Shown here: piece after piece, positions 19,051 through 27,596 of the stretch
How positions within the stretch are numbered: the first letter of the stretch is position 1
Layout of the letters: each line of letters opens with the position of its first letter
Assembly (NCBI RefSeq): GCF_000308655.1
Contig: NZ_BAGC01000002.1
Span: 1 to 64,000 of the forward strand
Length of the DNA stretch: 64,000 nucleotides
Origin: Nocardia niigatensis NBRC 100131
GTDB lineage: Bacteria; Actinomycetota; Actinomycetes; Mycobacteriales; Mycobacteriaceae
Direction: 5' to 3'
Notes under the pieces: generated by a model
Databases searched by the model: none
Told to the model about the DNA's origin: nothing
Seen by the model: the letters and a program-made list of their open reading frames with translations, nothing else
Translations under genes and position numbers: made by a program

Positions 19051-20928
19051 ATGACCGAGCTGCGACCTGGCGAGATCATCGCCGGGTATGTGATCGCGCG
19101 GCGAATCGGAGCCGGGGGTTCGGGTGTCGTGTACGCGGCGCGGCATCCGCGGCTACCCCGGCTCACGGCCCTCAAGATCTTGAAGCGCGACGAGGTCGCC
19201 GAGGACGACGAGGTCTGGCGGCGTTTCGAGCGCGAGGCGGATATCGCGGCCCACTTCGACCACCCCAATATCGTGCAGGTCTACGACCGCGGCGTCGCCG
19301 AGAATCAGTTCTGGATCTCCATGCAGTTCGTCGACGGCGTGGATGGCGCTGAACTGCACCATGTTTCGCCCGACCGGGGCCTGCGCATCGGCGCCGAGAT
19401 CGCGGCCGCCCTGGACTACGCGCACGGCAAGGGCGTCCTGCACCGGGATGTGAAGCCCTCCAACATCCTCATCGCCGATCCCGACAGCGGCCGCCCCGAG
19501 CGTGCCCTGCTCACCGACTTCGGCATCGCCCGGCTGCGTGACGAGACCACCAAGCACACCCACACCGGAAACATCTCCGCCACTTTCGCTTTCGCCTCGC
19601 CGGAACAGGTGAGCGGCCGGCCGGTGGGCCCGCGCTCGGACCAATATTCGCTGGCCTGCACGCTTTTCGTGCTGCTCACCGACCAGCGGCCGTTCCGGGC
19701 GGACAATCCACTGGGCTGGGTACACGCCCACACCCGGGAGCCGCCGCTGCGGCCGAGCACGGCGAATCCCGAACTCCCGGCGGCCCTGGACGCGGTCTTC
19801 GAGAGGGCACTGGCCAAGGATCCCGAGGACCGCTTCGACAGCTGCGCGGATTTCGCCTACGCCGCGACCGAGGCGTACTACTCCGATCCGGCGCTGGCGG
19901 TGACCGCCCCGGCCGGTCTGCTGCCGCAGGCGCCGTCCCGGCGTATCCGGGATCGGAGCCGGAAACCGGTGTGGCAGCGCCTCGTGCACCGGCGCACCGT
20001 GATCCCGGCGGTGGTGGCCGCGGTGACCGCTACCGGCGTGGGATTCGCACTGCACCAGCATGATTCGCTGCCGGCGCGGTCCGGGCCGGGCATGGTGCCG
20101 GATTCGTTCGTCGGCACCTGGCTGGCCACCGAGGGGCAGACCAACTACCGGTTGACGGTGCAGCAGGCCAAGATCGGCGATCCGGTGCTCTCCAATCGCG
20201 TGGACGGCGTGCTGCCCGACGGCTCGCCGTTCCACTGCGAATTCTCCGCGCCGCTGGACCGGGTGCCCGGCGACGGGGACCGTCTGGTCATCGGCACCTC
20301 CGAGATCGTGGTCCGGGAACCGGCCAATGCCTGCCGCGCCAACGGCCCCACCACCCTCTCCCTGCTGCCCGACGGGCGGATCAGCCGCAAAACCGATGTG
20401 AGCGGGCTGATCACGTACAGCAGCGCCGACGCCCTGGTGTCCTCCTGGGGCCGCGACGCCGCCGCCATCGCCCGCGCGTTCCCCAGCCTGGTCGGCCAAC
20501 TGGCCGCCACCGGCACCTCGGTCGGCTGGCAGGGCGCCTCCTGCCGGTCGCGGGATCCGGGCCCGGGCGAGACGGCCCAGGGCGCGCATCGCGTGATGTG
20601 CAATGCCGACGACGCCACCGGCCAGGTCCACTTCGACGTGTTCGACTTCGACACCCGGCCGGGCAGTTCCATCGCCGCCGTCTTCTTCGACAACAACGCT
20701 CGTGTCACCACCCGCACGCATGAGGATGTGGCCGGCGCGCTGACCGTCACCACCGCCGCGGGCGTGGACCCGGCCGCCACCCAGGACACCGAGGCCCATC
20801 GCGCCCTCGCCGCCGTCTCCTTTCCCGACGGTGATCCGAGGTCGCGATTCGTCATGGTCCTGCGCTGGCCTGGGCACACGGTGAACAGCCTCCTGACCGA
20901 CTGGCTCGAAAGGGCTCCTCTGAAGTAG
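19051..20928 (+). CDS. Membrane Ser/Thr protein kinase with a Cys-containing ectodomain (copy 1)
   Basis: A 625-residue receptor-like kinase. The ATG at 19051 follows AGAGGAAGC. The kinase domain (about 10-275) shows the glycine loop GAGGSG, the lysine in ALKILK, the catalytic HRDVKPSN (Asp133), DFG (Asp156) and the SPEQ activation-segment end, so it should be active. A short basic juxtamembrane stretch and one membrane helix (about 316-336) lead to an extracellular part of about 285 residues with four Cys in two pairs. The first ectodomain (VPDSFVGTW ... VSGLITY) is shared with the next gene; a second domain of about 150 residues is unique to this copy. The gene faces away from emb. M. tuberculosis PknH, whose ectodomain carries two disulfides and which acts on the emb regulator EmbR, is a possible analogy. 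Confidence 0.93.
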   Translation: MTELRPGEIIAGYVIARRIGAGGSGVVYAARHPRLPRLTALKILKRDEVAEDDEVWRRFEREADIAAHFDHPNIVQVYDRGVAENQFWISMQFVDGVDGAELHHVSPDRGLRIGAEIAAALDYAHGKGVLHRDVKPSNILIADPDSGRPERALLTDFGIARLRDETTKHTHTGNISATFAFASPEQVSGRPVGPRSDQYSLACTLFVLLTDQRPFRADNPLGWVHAHTREPPLRPSTANPELPAALDAVFERALAKDPEDRFDSCADFAYAATEAYYSDPALAVTAPAGLLPQAPSRRIRDRSRKPVWQRLVHRRTVIPAVVAAVTATGVGFALHQHDSLPARSGPGMVPDSFVGTWLATEGQTNYRLTVQQAKIGDPVLSNRVDGVLPDGSPFHCEFSAPLDRVPGDGDRLVIGTSEIVVREPANACRANGPTTLSLLPDGRISRKTDVSGLITYSSADALVSSWGRDAAAIARAFPSLVGQLAATGTSVGWQGASCRSRDPGPGETAQGAHRVMCNADDATGQVHFDVFDFDTRPGSSIAAVFFDNNARVTTRTHEDVAGALTVTTAAGVDPAATQDTEAHRALAAVSFPDGDPRSRFVMVLRWPGHTVNSLLTDWLERAPLK

Positions 20929-20942
20929 GTAGGTGCGCCAAC

Positions 20943-22613
20943 ATGGCCGATCTGAAGCCGGGCGAGGATATCGCCGGATACGTCATCGAACGCTGGATCG
21001 GCGCCGGGGGTTCGGGCACGGTCTACGCCGCGCGGCATCCCCGGCTACCGCGCCTGGCCGCCCTCAAGGTCTTCAACCGCGATGAGGTGAACGCCGACGC
21101 CGGGGGCTGGCGGCGCTTCGAACGCGAGGCCGACATCACCGCCCGCTTCGACCATCCGAACATCGTGTCGGTCTACGACCGCGGTCTCGACGACGGAAGA
21201 TTGTGGATCGCCATGCAATTCGTGGCCGGACCGGACGCGGACAGCCGGTCGGGCCTGGCGCCGGAGCGGGCGCTGCGGGTCGGCAGCGGCATCGCCTCCG
21301 CCCTGGACTACGCGCACGGCAAGGGCGTGCTGCATCGGGATGTGAAGCCGTCCAACATCATGCTATCGCCGGCCGAGGACGGCCGCCCCGAACGCGCCCT
21401 GCTGACCGACTTCGGCATCGCCCGGCTGCGCGACGAGACCACCCATGTCACCAAGACCGGGGACATCTCCGCGACCTTCGCCTTCGCCTCGCCGGAACAG
21501 GTGTCGGGCCGCTTCCTGGATCCGCGCACCGACCAATACTCGCTGGCCTGCACGCTTTTCGTGCTGCTCACCGGATCACGGCCGTTCCTGGCCACCGATC
21601 TGGCCGGCCTGATCTACGCGCACACCAGCACCCCGCCCCTGCACGTCACGCAGGTGCGGCCCGAGCTGCCGGCGGGCTTCGATGCCGTCTTCGACCGCGC
21701 GCTGGCCAAGCATCCGGACGAAAGATTCCCCAGCTGTACGGATTTCGCCGACGCTGTCCGGGAGGCGTGGCGGGTGCCGGCCGCTCCGACCCTGCTGAGC
21801 ACCCCGCCGTCCGGGGCGGGCACGCCGCCCCGCGGTTTCGTCACCGATCCGGCCGCGCTGCGCTCACCCAGCACCGATCCGACCCTCCTGCGCACCCCGC
21901 GCACCGGCCCCGGCATGGTCGGTTCGCCGCGTACCGATCCGACCGTGCTCGGTCCCGGCCGCTCTCACACCGAGCCCGGCGCACCCGTCTACGGCATGGC
22001 GTACGGAGCGCACGCCGACTCGTTCGAAGACGCCGCGCCGCACCGGCATCGGGCCCCCGATCCGGTGCGAGGTGGCTCCGGCGTGGGCCGCGGCGTGCTC
22101 ACCGGACTGCTGGCGGTGCTGGCCGCGGCGGTGATCGGGGGCAGCGCCATCCTGGTGACGGCCGACCTGGAGAGCCACGGAAGAACCAGTGGCGCGCCGC
22201 TGTCCGCGGTGGTGCCGACCGTGGCGACGGCGGTGTCCGCCACCGACCGGACCTCGATCGCCGCCATCCCGCCCTCCACGCCGGCGGGACTGGTGCCGCA
22301 GGCGTTCATCGGCGAGTGGTCGGGCACCAGCGACGCCAACGCCGACGACTACCGCCTGGTCATCCGCCAGGGCGCGCTGAACGACGACGTGGTGACATCC
22401 ACGGTGCTGCGCGACAACCGGCCGATCTGCGTCTTCGACTACCGGCTGCTCGGCGTCCCCGGCGCCGGCGACATCACAGTCGGCGCGGGCACGGTCGTGA
22501 GCGGCGGCACCAGCTGCAGTCCGCAGGGCAGCCACGAACTGGTGCTCGGCAACGGCCGGATCACCCGCGCCCTGTCGGTCAGCGGTCACGTGACCTACAC
22601 CCGCGTGAGCTGA
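20943..22613 (+). CDS. Membrane Ser/Thr protein kinase, tandem paralogue (copy 2)
   Basis: 556 residues, starting 14 bases after the stop of copy 1 and plainly its duplicate: the kinase domains are near-identical in long stretches (HRDVKPSN with Asp133, DFG with Asp156, SPEQVSGR). The linker (about 275-380) differs and carries repeated Thr-Asp-Pro-Thr/Leu and Arg-Thr units, which look like phosphorylation sites for FHA-type readers. The membrane helix is about 384-408. The ectodomain (VPQAFIGEW ... VSGHVTY) matches the first ectodomain of copy 1, including its Cys pair; the extra second domain is absent. The stop TGA at 22611-22613 directly abuts the stop of the convergent membrane gene. The two kinases probably form one operon and may work together on the wall genes around them; that is inference. 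Confidence 0.93.
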   Translation: MADLKPGEDIAGYVIERWIGAGGSGTVYAARHPRLPRLAALKVFNRDEVNADAGGWRRFEREADITARFDHPNIVSVYDRGLDDGRLWIAMQFVAGPDADSRSGLAPERALRVGSGIASALDYAHGKGVLHRDVKPSNIMLSPAEDGRPERALLTDFGIARLRDETTHVTKTGDISATFAFASPEQVSGRFLDPRTDQYSLACTLFVLLTGSRPFLATDLAGLIYAHTSTPPLHVTQVRPELPAGFDAVFDRALAKHPDERFPSCTDFADAVREAWRVPAAPTLLSTPPSGAGTPPRGFVTDPAALRSPSTDPTLLRTPRTGPGMVGSPRTDPTVLGPGRSHTEPGAPVYGMAYGAHADSFEDAAPHRHRAPDPVRGGSGVGRGVLTGLLAVLAAAVIGGSAILVTADLESHGRTSGAPLSAVVPTVATAVSATDRTSIAAIPPSTPAGLVPQAFIGEWSGTSDANADDYRLVIRQGALNDDVVTSTVLRDNRPICVFDYRLLGVPGAGDITVGAGTVVSGGTSCSPQGSHELVLGNGRITRALSVSGHVTYTRVS

Positions 22614-24578
22614 TTACGGAGCGGTCGCGGCCACCAGGCCGCGCACGTCCCACAGCCACACGCCGTCGACGAATTCGGCGGGGAAGCCGAGCAATTGGTT
22701 CACGGTCGCGCGCAGGGTGTCGCTGTTGTCGGTGGGCGGCAGCACCACCACGTCGGCGCGCCAGTATTGCAGGTCGACCAGCGCCTGCACCTTGGCGGCC
22801 TCGTCGATCACCGGAATCTTGTTGGACTGCTGGGCTTTCAGCAGCAGGCTCGCGGTGGGCCGGTCGTCCGGGCCGTAGCGGCCCTTCTTGGAGGTGCCGG
22901 TCGGGCCGACGAAATAGCCACCGGCGAGCGGGAATTCGAAGCCCGAGTCGGCCTGCCAGCGCAGGGCGCGGGCATCCGGCGGCGTCGGCGGCGGGGCGAC
23001 CACCACCGAACCGTGCGAAACGTATTGCCGCACCGTGCCGTCCGCGAAGAAGTCCGGGGTTGGGGCGCGCTGCACCGCGGGCAGGATGGTCGGGGTGAGC
23101 GGCAACAGGGCGAAGGCCATCGCGGCGAACAACGCCAGCGGCCGCCAGTCGGTCGCCGAGACCTTCCAGTAGTCCAGGGCGCGCTGGGTGGCCAGCGCCA
23201 GGATCAGGGCGATGGCCGGGATCGCTGCCATGGTGAACCGCGACTCCAGCACCGAATTCAGCAGCGGCACATTCTCGAGCCGCTGCCACGGCAGGGTGAT
23301 ACCGGTGTTGTGGTGGCCGATCATCAGGGTCGCGCCCAGCGACAGCAGGGTGAACGCGGCGATCACCGCGGCGGCCGCGCGCACCGTGCGTTCGCGCCAC
23401 ATGAGGACCACGGCCACCGTGACCACGATCCACAGTGGCCAGCCGAAGTACGAATTCTCCTCGGTGGCATTGATGGCCACGTTCTGGCCGTGGGAGACCA
23501 TGCCGCCCAGTGACTCCGACGGGAACTGGAACAGCGCCTTGAGGTCGTTGTTCATCGGCCCATGGTCGATGGACCGGTAGGACTGCGGGCCGAAGAACTG
23601 CCACCACAGCGGAATCTCGGTGAGCGCCACCGTGATCAGCGCGGCCAGCAACACCGTCGGGGTGATGGCGCGCAGCACGCGCAGTCCGGTGCGCGGCGTG
23701 TGCACGTGGTAGACGACCGCGAATACGGCGAAGGACAGCGCGAAGATGAGCAGCGGCTCCTCGCCGAGCGCGATCTGCAGCGCTACCAGCAGGCCCAGGA
23801 TGAAGCTGTGTTTGATTTGCCCTCCGCTTCGCTGCGGGCGGGTTCGCGGCGCTGAAGGTCTCGTTCTTCCCTCCTCCGCTCCTCCGCTTCGCTCCTCCGC
23901 TCCGTCAGTCCGGAACGAGACGCGCCGCGAACCAGCGCGTCTCGCTATGCGGATCAGCTGCAGCGCGATCAGCGGAAGCAGGGCCAGCACCACGAAATTC
24001 GGGTGCGCGTTGGCGTGCGAGATCATGGCCGGCGCGAAACCGCAGAACAGACCGCCCACGGCCGCCGCGAACTTGGAGGTCACCAGTTCCCGCGAGAACA
24101 GCCAGTACCAGGCGAAAGCCGTGCCGAACAGGCCCAGGGTGAGCACCAGCACGAAGGTGACGGTCGGCCCGAACAGCAGGGTGACCGGAGTGAGCGGCAC
24201 GCCGACGCCGAACATGGCGGTATTGGCCATCATGTTCACGCCGTCGGGATAGTTCTGCAGCATGGAACCCAGCGGGTTCTCCAGATGTGCCACATTGTGG
24301 GCCGTGACCGCGAAGAACCACTCCCACATGGTCTGGTCCTGGCCGCTCTTGATCAGGTAGCCGCGGTCGGTGTGCAGCCACTGACCCGACAGCACCAGCA
24401 CCGCCAGCGACAGATAGGCCACGGCGACGATGAGATCGGTGCGCGCCAGCCGCACCCGGCGGGCGGCGCGCTGCGGCCGAGACAGCTTGGGCGGAGCCGT
24501 TTCCGGTGCCGAGCGGTCGAGAACCGCTACCGCCGAACCGTCTTCATCCCCCAGGGTGGTTGGCCGCCCCACTGTCAC
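22614..24578 (-). CDS. Polytopic membrane protein, GT-C glycosyltransferase-like
   Basis: 654 residues. The GTG at 24578 is chosen because GAGGAG lies 7 bases upstream (24586-24591). After a cytoplasmic N-terminus there are about a dozen hydrophobic segments and a soluble C-terminal domain of about 150 residues, a layout seen in GT-C lipid-linked-sugar transferases and YfhO-like proteins. The loop DRGYLIKSGQDQTMWEW after the first helix is where such enzymes carry a catalytic acid. I do not recognise a named family. Residues of about 210-255 form a highly charged loop (SRRVSFRTDGAEER ... RTRPQRSGG) encoded by a dispersed hairpin repeat that inserted in frame. The gene sits between aftA and the kinase pair, and a DnaA-box cluster lies in front of it. 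A role in arabinan or related glycan assembly is likely but not shown. Confidence 0.8.
   Translation of the reverse strand: MTVGRPTTLGDEDGSAVAVLDRSAPETAPPKLSRPQRAARRVRLARTDLIVAVAYLSLAVLVLSGQWLHTDRGYLIKSGQDQTMWEWFFAVTAHNVAHLENPLGSMLQNYPDGVNMMANTAMFGVGVPLTPVTLLFGPTVTFVLVLTLGLFGTAFAWYWLFSRELVTSKFAAAVGGLFCGFAPAMISHANAHPNFVVLALLPLIALQLIRIARRAGSRRVSFRTDGAEERSGGAEEGRTRPSAPRTRPQRSGGQIKHSFILGLLVALQIALGEEPLLIFALSFAVFAVVYHVHTPRTGLRVLRAITPTVLLAALITVALTEIPLWWQFFGPQSYRSIDHGPMNNDLKALFQFPSESLGGMVSHGQNVAINATEENSYFGWPLWIVVTVAVVLMWRERTVRAAAAVIAAFTLLSLGATLMIGHHNTGITLPWQRLENVPLLNSVLESRFTMAAIPAIALILALATQRALDYWKVSATDWRPLALFAAMAFALLPLTPTILPAVQRAPTPDFFADGTVRQYVSHGSVVVAPPPTPPDARALRWQADSGFEFPLAGGYFVGPTGTSKKGRYGPDDRPTASLLLKAQQSNKIPVIDEAAKVQALVDLQYWRADVVVLPPTDNSDTLRATVNQLLGFPAEFVDGVWLWDVRGLVAATAP
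23808..23935 (-). repeat. Copy B of the dispersed hairpin repeat, inside a coding region
   Basis: GGTTCGCGGCGC (23841-23852) pairs perfectly with 23922-23933, and GTCTCGTTC (23858-23866) with 23913-23921, leaving one 5-base bulge. That gives 21 paired bases with a loop rich in the GGAGCGAAGCGGAGG word (read on the minus strand). The right end on the minus strand, GCGAAGCGGAGGGCAAATC then AAACAC, matches copy C near 55.1 kb. The copy is translated as a charged loop of the membrane protein. Confidence 0.75.
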
Positions 24579-24681
24579 GCGCAAACTCCTCGGTCGCCTT
24601 GCAGCCCAAACTGTTGGGTGCCTTGCAATCAGCGGCCCACGCTACCGGTTCCCGCCGAGAATGCATTGGCAAGTCGCGAAG

Positions 24682-24735
24682 TTATCCACAGAAACCGGTG
24701 TTTATCCACAGAATCGCGGCGGTTTTTGGGGATAA
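24682..24735. promoter_or_regulatory. Cluster of DnaA boxes
   Basis: Two perfect DnaA boxes TTATCCACA lie at 24682-24690 and 24702-24710, exactly 20 bases apart. A third, TTATCCCCA on the minus strand (24727-24735), has one mismatch. They fill the gap between the stop of aftA (24760) and the start of the GT-C-like gene (24578). In a genome this rich in G and C, two exact copies so close are unlikely by chance. No dnaA or dnaN is present, so this is not oriC itself. Confidence 0.7.
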
Positions 24736-24759
24736 GTGATCCTTGTCTCGTCCGCTTCC

Positions 24760-26685
24760 TCAGATGCGCACGACCAGGGTGAACGGTCCGATATCGGTGA
24801 TCCGGTAGTGCTTCTCGTCGAACAGGGACGTGGGGAAGGACACTGTGAACCGCTTCACATTCGGGTCGTTCGGATACACGTCCTGCGAGAGCCGCAGCGT
24901 GTAGTCGTCCCCGGAGCGACGGAACAGGAAGGCATCGGGCGCGCGCCAGCGGGAGTGGTTCAGCGCCTCGGTCAGCTCCTGCGGCGTCTTCAGCGTGCTC
25001 CAGCGCTGGATTTCGGCGGTCCGCGCCGCGAAGTCGGCCAGCGGGTTCGCGTAATGCGAAGTGAGAGCCTGGAATCCGTAGTACGGGTAAATGGCCAGGA
25101 AGCTGGTGTCCGCGGTCAGTACCACGGTGGCGTCGCGCGGGCGGCCGGTCTGCTCCAACAGCTTCGTGTCGACCTCGCGATAGTTCGACACCGCTGACGG
25201 CGGCCGGGCGTCGGCCCGGGAGCCACTGCCATCGGTGTCGGTGTAGGCGGTGGTGATCTCCGCCGCCAGCACCGTCGGAATGCCCTGGCTGAACCCGATC
25301 GCACCGGCCAGCGCCACCGCCGCCGCGGCGATCCGGAACCGGCCGGGCTCGTTCAGCGCCTGGTAGATCGCCCGCGTGCCCTCGGCGAAGCCGAACACGC
25401 CCGCCGCCGCCAGCAGCGCGATGAGCGGGGATTCGAGCCGGAACGACAGCAGCGTGGTCCCGGCCGCGGTCGCGGCCATGGACAGCAGGCACCACAGGTA
25501 GATGGCGACGACGCCGATGCCCAGCGCCTGCGCGCGCCGCGAACTCGCCGCGCGCAGCACCAGCCAGAGGGTACCGGCCAGGCAGAGCATGCCGAGCAGG
25601 TCGAATTCGGTCATGGGCAGCGGCAGTCGCGAGCCGGTCTCGGGCAGATAGTGGAAGGCCGACCCCGAGCCCAGAGATGCCTTGCCGGACAGGAACTTCA
25701 GCAGGAAGGGCGTCCACACGGTCAGCGCGAGCACACCGGCGACCGCGCCGATTCCGATGAGCCGCACCAGGATCGGCGGGATCGCGCGTCGGCCGTGCCG
25801 AGCCCGGACGGCGAGTCCCGCGGCGATCAGGGCCATCAGGCACACCGCGAACACCGCAACACCGAAGTACAGGCTGTAGAAGGTGGCCGCCAGTCCCAGG
25901 AAGAGCCCGGCGCCCAGGACCGCGCCCCAGCCGCCCGCGGTCGGCTCCCCGGCCGGCTCGGCCGGCCGGTGCAATGCTCCCCAGGCCAGCAGCAGGGCCG
26001 GGCCCAGCAGCAGGGTGAGCACCGCGCTGTACGCCTCGGGCGCGCCGTAGGCGAGCGTCACGGCCGTGGTCGCGGCGGCGACCGCCACCGCCCAGTCCGC
26101 CCGGATCAGCCTGGACCACAGCACGAGCGCGACCACCGCCGCCACCGCCAGGCCGATGATGGCGAACGGCTTGAACGCCTCCCACCCGGCCATGCCGGTC
26201 AGGCTCGCGAATCGGCCGCCCAGCCAGAACCAGCCAGCGGGATAGAAGGGCGGCAGGTCGATGTAGTTCATGTCGTGCAGCGCCGCGCTGTCGGTCAGCC
26301 GGGTCAGGTACTGAGTCCGGAACTCCTGGTCCACCGACATGCCGAACAGGTACAGCTTGGTCGCGGCCAGCGGCATGCCCAGCGTCACCGTCACGAAGGC
26401 CGAAAGCCCGGCCCAGGACAGCGCTTTCGCCGGTCCTTCCCACTTGTGCAGCCGCAGCAGCACCACCGCCGCCACCAGCACGGCCAGCGCGACCACCTGT
26501 CCGACGGTGGTGAGCGACCGGGTCACATTGGAGGAGTTGAACGCCGGCCAGTGCACGGTCGCGAACGCCTCGAGCCCGATCGCGGCCACCACGGCCGCCA
26601 CCACCGCGGCGAGTACCGCCTCGCCGACAGCCCCACCGGCCTGCCGCGCCAGCACCCCCAGCCGCCCGCTCGCCCGCTCACTCAT
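24760..26685 (-). CDS. aftA: Galactan 5-O-arabinofuranosyltransferase AftA
   Basis: 641 residues. AftA is the GT-C enzyme that places the first arabinose on galactan, priming arabinan for the Emb proteins. The ATG at 26685 is preferred over the GTG two codons earlier because AGGG lies 6 bases before it. The N-terminal two thirds are membrane helices; after helix 4 comes the hallmark loop DQEFRTQYLTRL then MNYIDLPPFYPAGWFWLGGR, which carries the acidic catalytic residue and is typical of AftA. The C-terminal 150 residues are periplasmic. It lies between dprE2 and the GT-C-like gene, as aftA follows dprE2 in mycobacteria, but a strong hairpin terminator separates it from dprE2, so it probably has its own promoter. 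Confidence 0.93.
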   Translation of the reverse strand: MSERASGRLGVLARQAGGAVGEAVLAAVVAAVVAAIGLEAFATVHWPAFNSSNVTRSLTTVGQVVALAVLVAAVVLLRLHKWEGPAKALSWAGLSAFVTVTLGMPLAATKLYLFGMSVDQEFRTQYLTRLTDSAALHDMNYIDLPPFYPAGWFWLGGRFASLTGMAGWEAFKPFAIIGLAVAAVVALVLWSRLIRADWAVAVAAATTAVTLAYGAPEAYSAVLTLLLGPALLLAWGALHRPAEPAGEPTAGGWGAVLGAGLFLGLAATFYSLYFGVAVFAVCLMALIAAGLAVRARHGRRAIPPILVRLIGIGAVAGVLALTVWTPFLLKFLSGKASLGSGSAFHYLPETGSRLPLPMTEFDLLGMLCLAGTLWLVLRAASSRRAQALGIGVVAIYLWCLLSMAATAAGTTLLSFRLESPLIALLAAAGVFGFAEGTRAIYQALNEPGRFRIAAAAVALAGAIGFSQGIPTVLAAEITTAYTDTDGSGSRADARPPSAVSNYREVDTKLLEQTGRPRDATVVLTADTSFLAIYPYYGFQALTSHYANPLADFAARTAEIQRWSTLKTPQELTEALNHSRWRAPDAFLFRRSGDDYTLRLSQDVYPNDPNVKRFTVSFPTSLFDEKHYRITDIGPFTLVVRI

Positions 26686-26785
26686 CCGCACCCTGCCTTC
26701 GCATTCGTGTCCATGGACCGCGCGCCAGCCTAGTCACTGCGGCCGGCGCCGACCCCGACGCCATCGTCGCGTCCCTCGAATAGCG

Positions 26786-26820
26786 AAACGCCGCCCCCGG
26801 TGCGACCGGAGGCGGCGTTT
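26786..26820 (-). terminator. Terminator after dprE2
   Basis: A 15-bp stem with one mismatch, AAACGCCGCCCCCGG (26786-26800) against CCGGAGGCGGCGTTT (26806-26820), with loop TGCGA. On the minus strand it follows the dprE2 stop by 14 bases and ends in a short T run, so dprE1-dprE2 transcription should stop before aftA. Confidence 0.8.
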
Positions 26821-26834
26821 CGAGTTGCTGTCGC

Positions 26835-27596
26835 CTAGATGGGGAGGCGGCGGAAGATCGGGCGCGGGACGTGGCGCAGGATCATCATGACGTAGCGGAA
26901 AACGCCGGGGGCCCAGACGATTTCCTTGCCCTTCTCGGAGGCGGCGACCGCGAGGAGGGCGACGTCCTCCTTGTTGACGGTGAGGCCGTTCTCCTTGGCG
27001 TGCGCGGAGAGCCGGGTGCGCACCATGCCGGGCCGGATGACCGTGACGCGCGGGCCGAACTTCGCCAGCGCCTCGCCGAGACCCAGGTAGAAGCCGTCCA
27101 GTCCGGCCTTGGTGGAGCCGTAGACGAAGTTGAAGCGGCGCACGCGCTCACCGGCGACCGAGGACATGGCCAGGATGCGGCCGAAGCCCTGCGCCTTCAT
27201 CTTCTCGCCGAGCAGCACACCGACGGAAACCGCCGCGGTGTAGTTGATCTCGGCCATCATGACGGCCTTGCGCTGGTCCTGCCAGAAGATCTCGCCGTCG
27301 CCGTCGATGCCGAACGCGACGATCGCCACGTCGACGTCGCCGGCGGCCCACGCCGCCTCGATCACGGCCGGGTGTCCGTCGGTTTCGAGCGCGTCGAAGT
27401 CGAGAAGCTGGACCTCGGAGGCGCCGGCCGCCTTCATCTGCGATACGGCGTCCTCACGCAGCGGGTCGCCCGGCAGGGCGGCCAGGACAATGCGTGCGGG
27501 ACCCTTTTTCAGGTACTCGGCGCAGATCGCCAAGCCGATCTCCGAGGTGCCGCCCAGCAGCAGAATGGATTGCGGGTTCCCTACCGCATTGATCAC
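26835..27596 (-). CDS. dprE2: Decaprenylphosphoryl-2-keto-ribose reductase DprE2
   Basis: 253 residues, short-chain dehydrogenase family. It reduces the 2-keto intermediate made by DprE1 with NADH, completing the epimerisation of decaprenyl-phosphoryl-ribose to the arabinose donor. The GTG start at 27596 overlaps the dprE1 TGA as GTGA, giving tight coupling; the N-terminus [10 protein letters not shown] then matches the mycobacterial protein. Visible motifs: the nucleotide-binding LLGGTSEIG, the Ser in MSSVAGE and the YGSTKAG with catalytic Tyr and Lys. The C-terminus FRRLPI is as in mycobacteria. Confidence 0.97.
   Translation of the reverse strand: MINAVGNPQSILLLGGTSEIGLAICAEYLKKGPARIVLAALPGDPLREDAVSQMKAAGASEVQLLDFDALETDGHPAVIEAAWAAGDVDVAIVAFGIDGDGEIFWQDQRKAVMMAEINYTAAVSVGVLLGEKMKAQGFGRILAMSSVAGERVRRFNFVYGSTKAGLDGFYLGLGEALAKFGPRVTVIRPGMVRTRLSAHAKENGLTVNKEDVALLAVAASEKGKEIVWAPGVFRYVMMILRHVPRPIFRRLPI

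Noticed and set aside
23867..23912. CRISPR-like repetition of GGAGCGAAGCGGAGG
   Set aside because: The words are tandem purine-rich variants inside a hairpin loop, with no unique spacers and no cas genes.
24682..24735. Chromosomal replication origin
   Set aside because: DnaA boxes are present but there is no dnaA, dnaN, gyrB or AT-rich unwinding region, and the flanking genes are wall genes.
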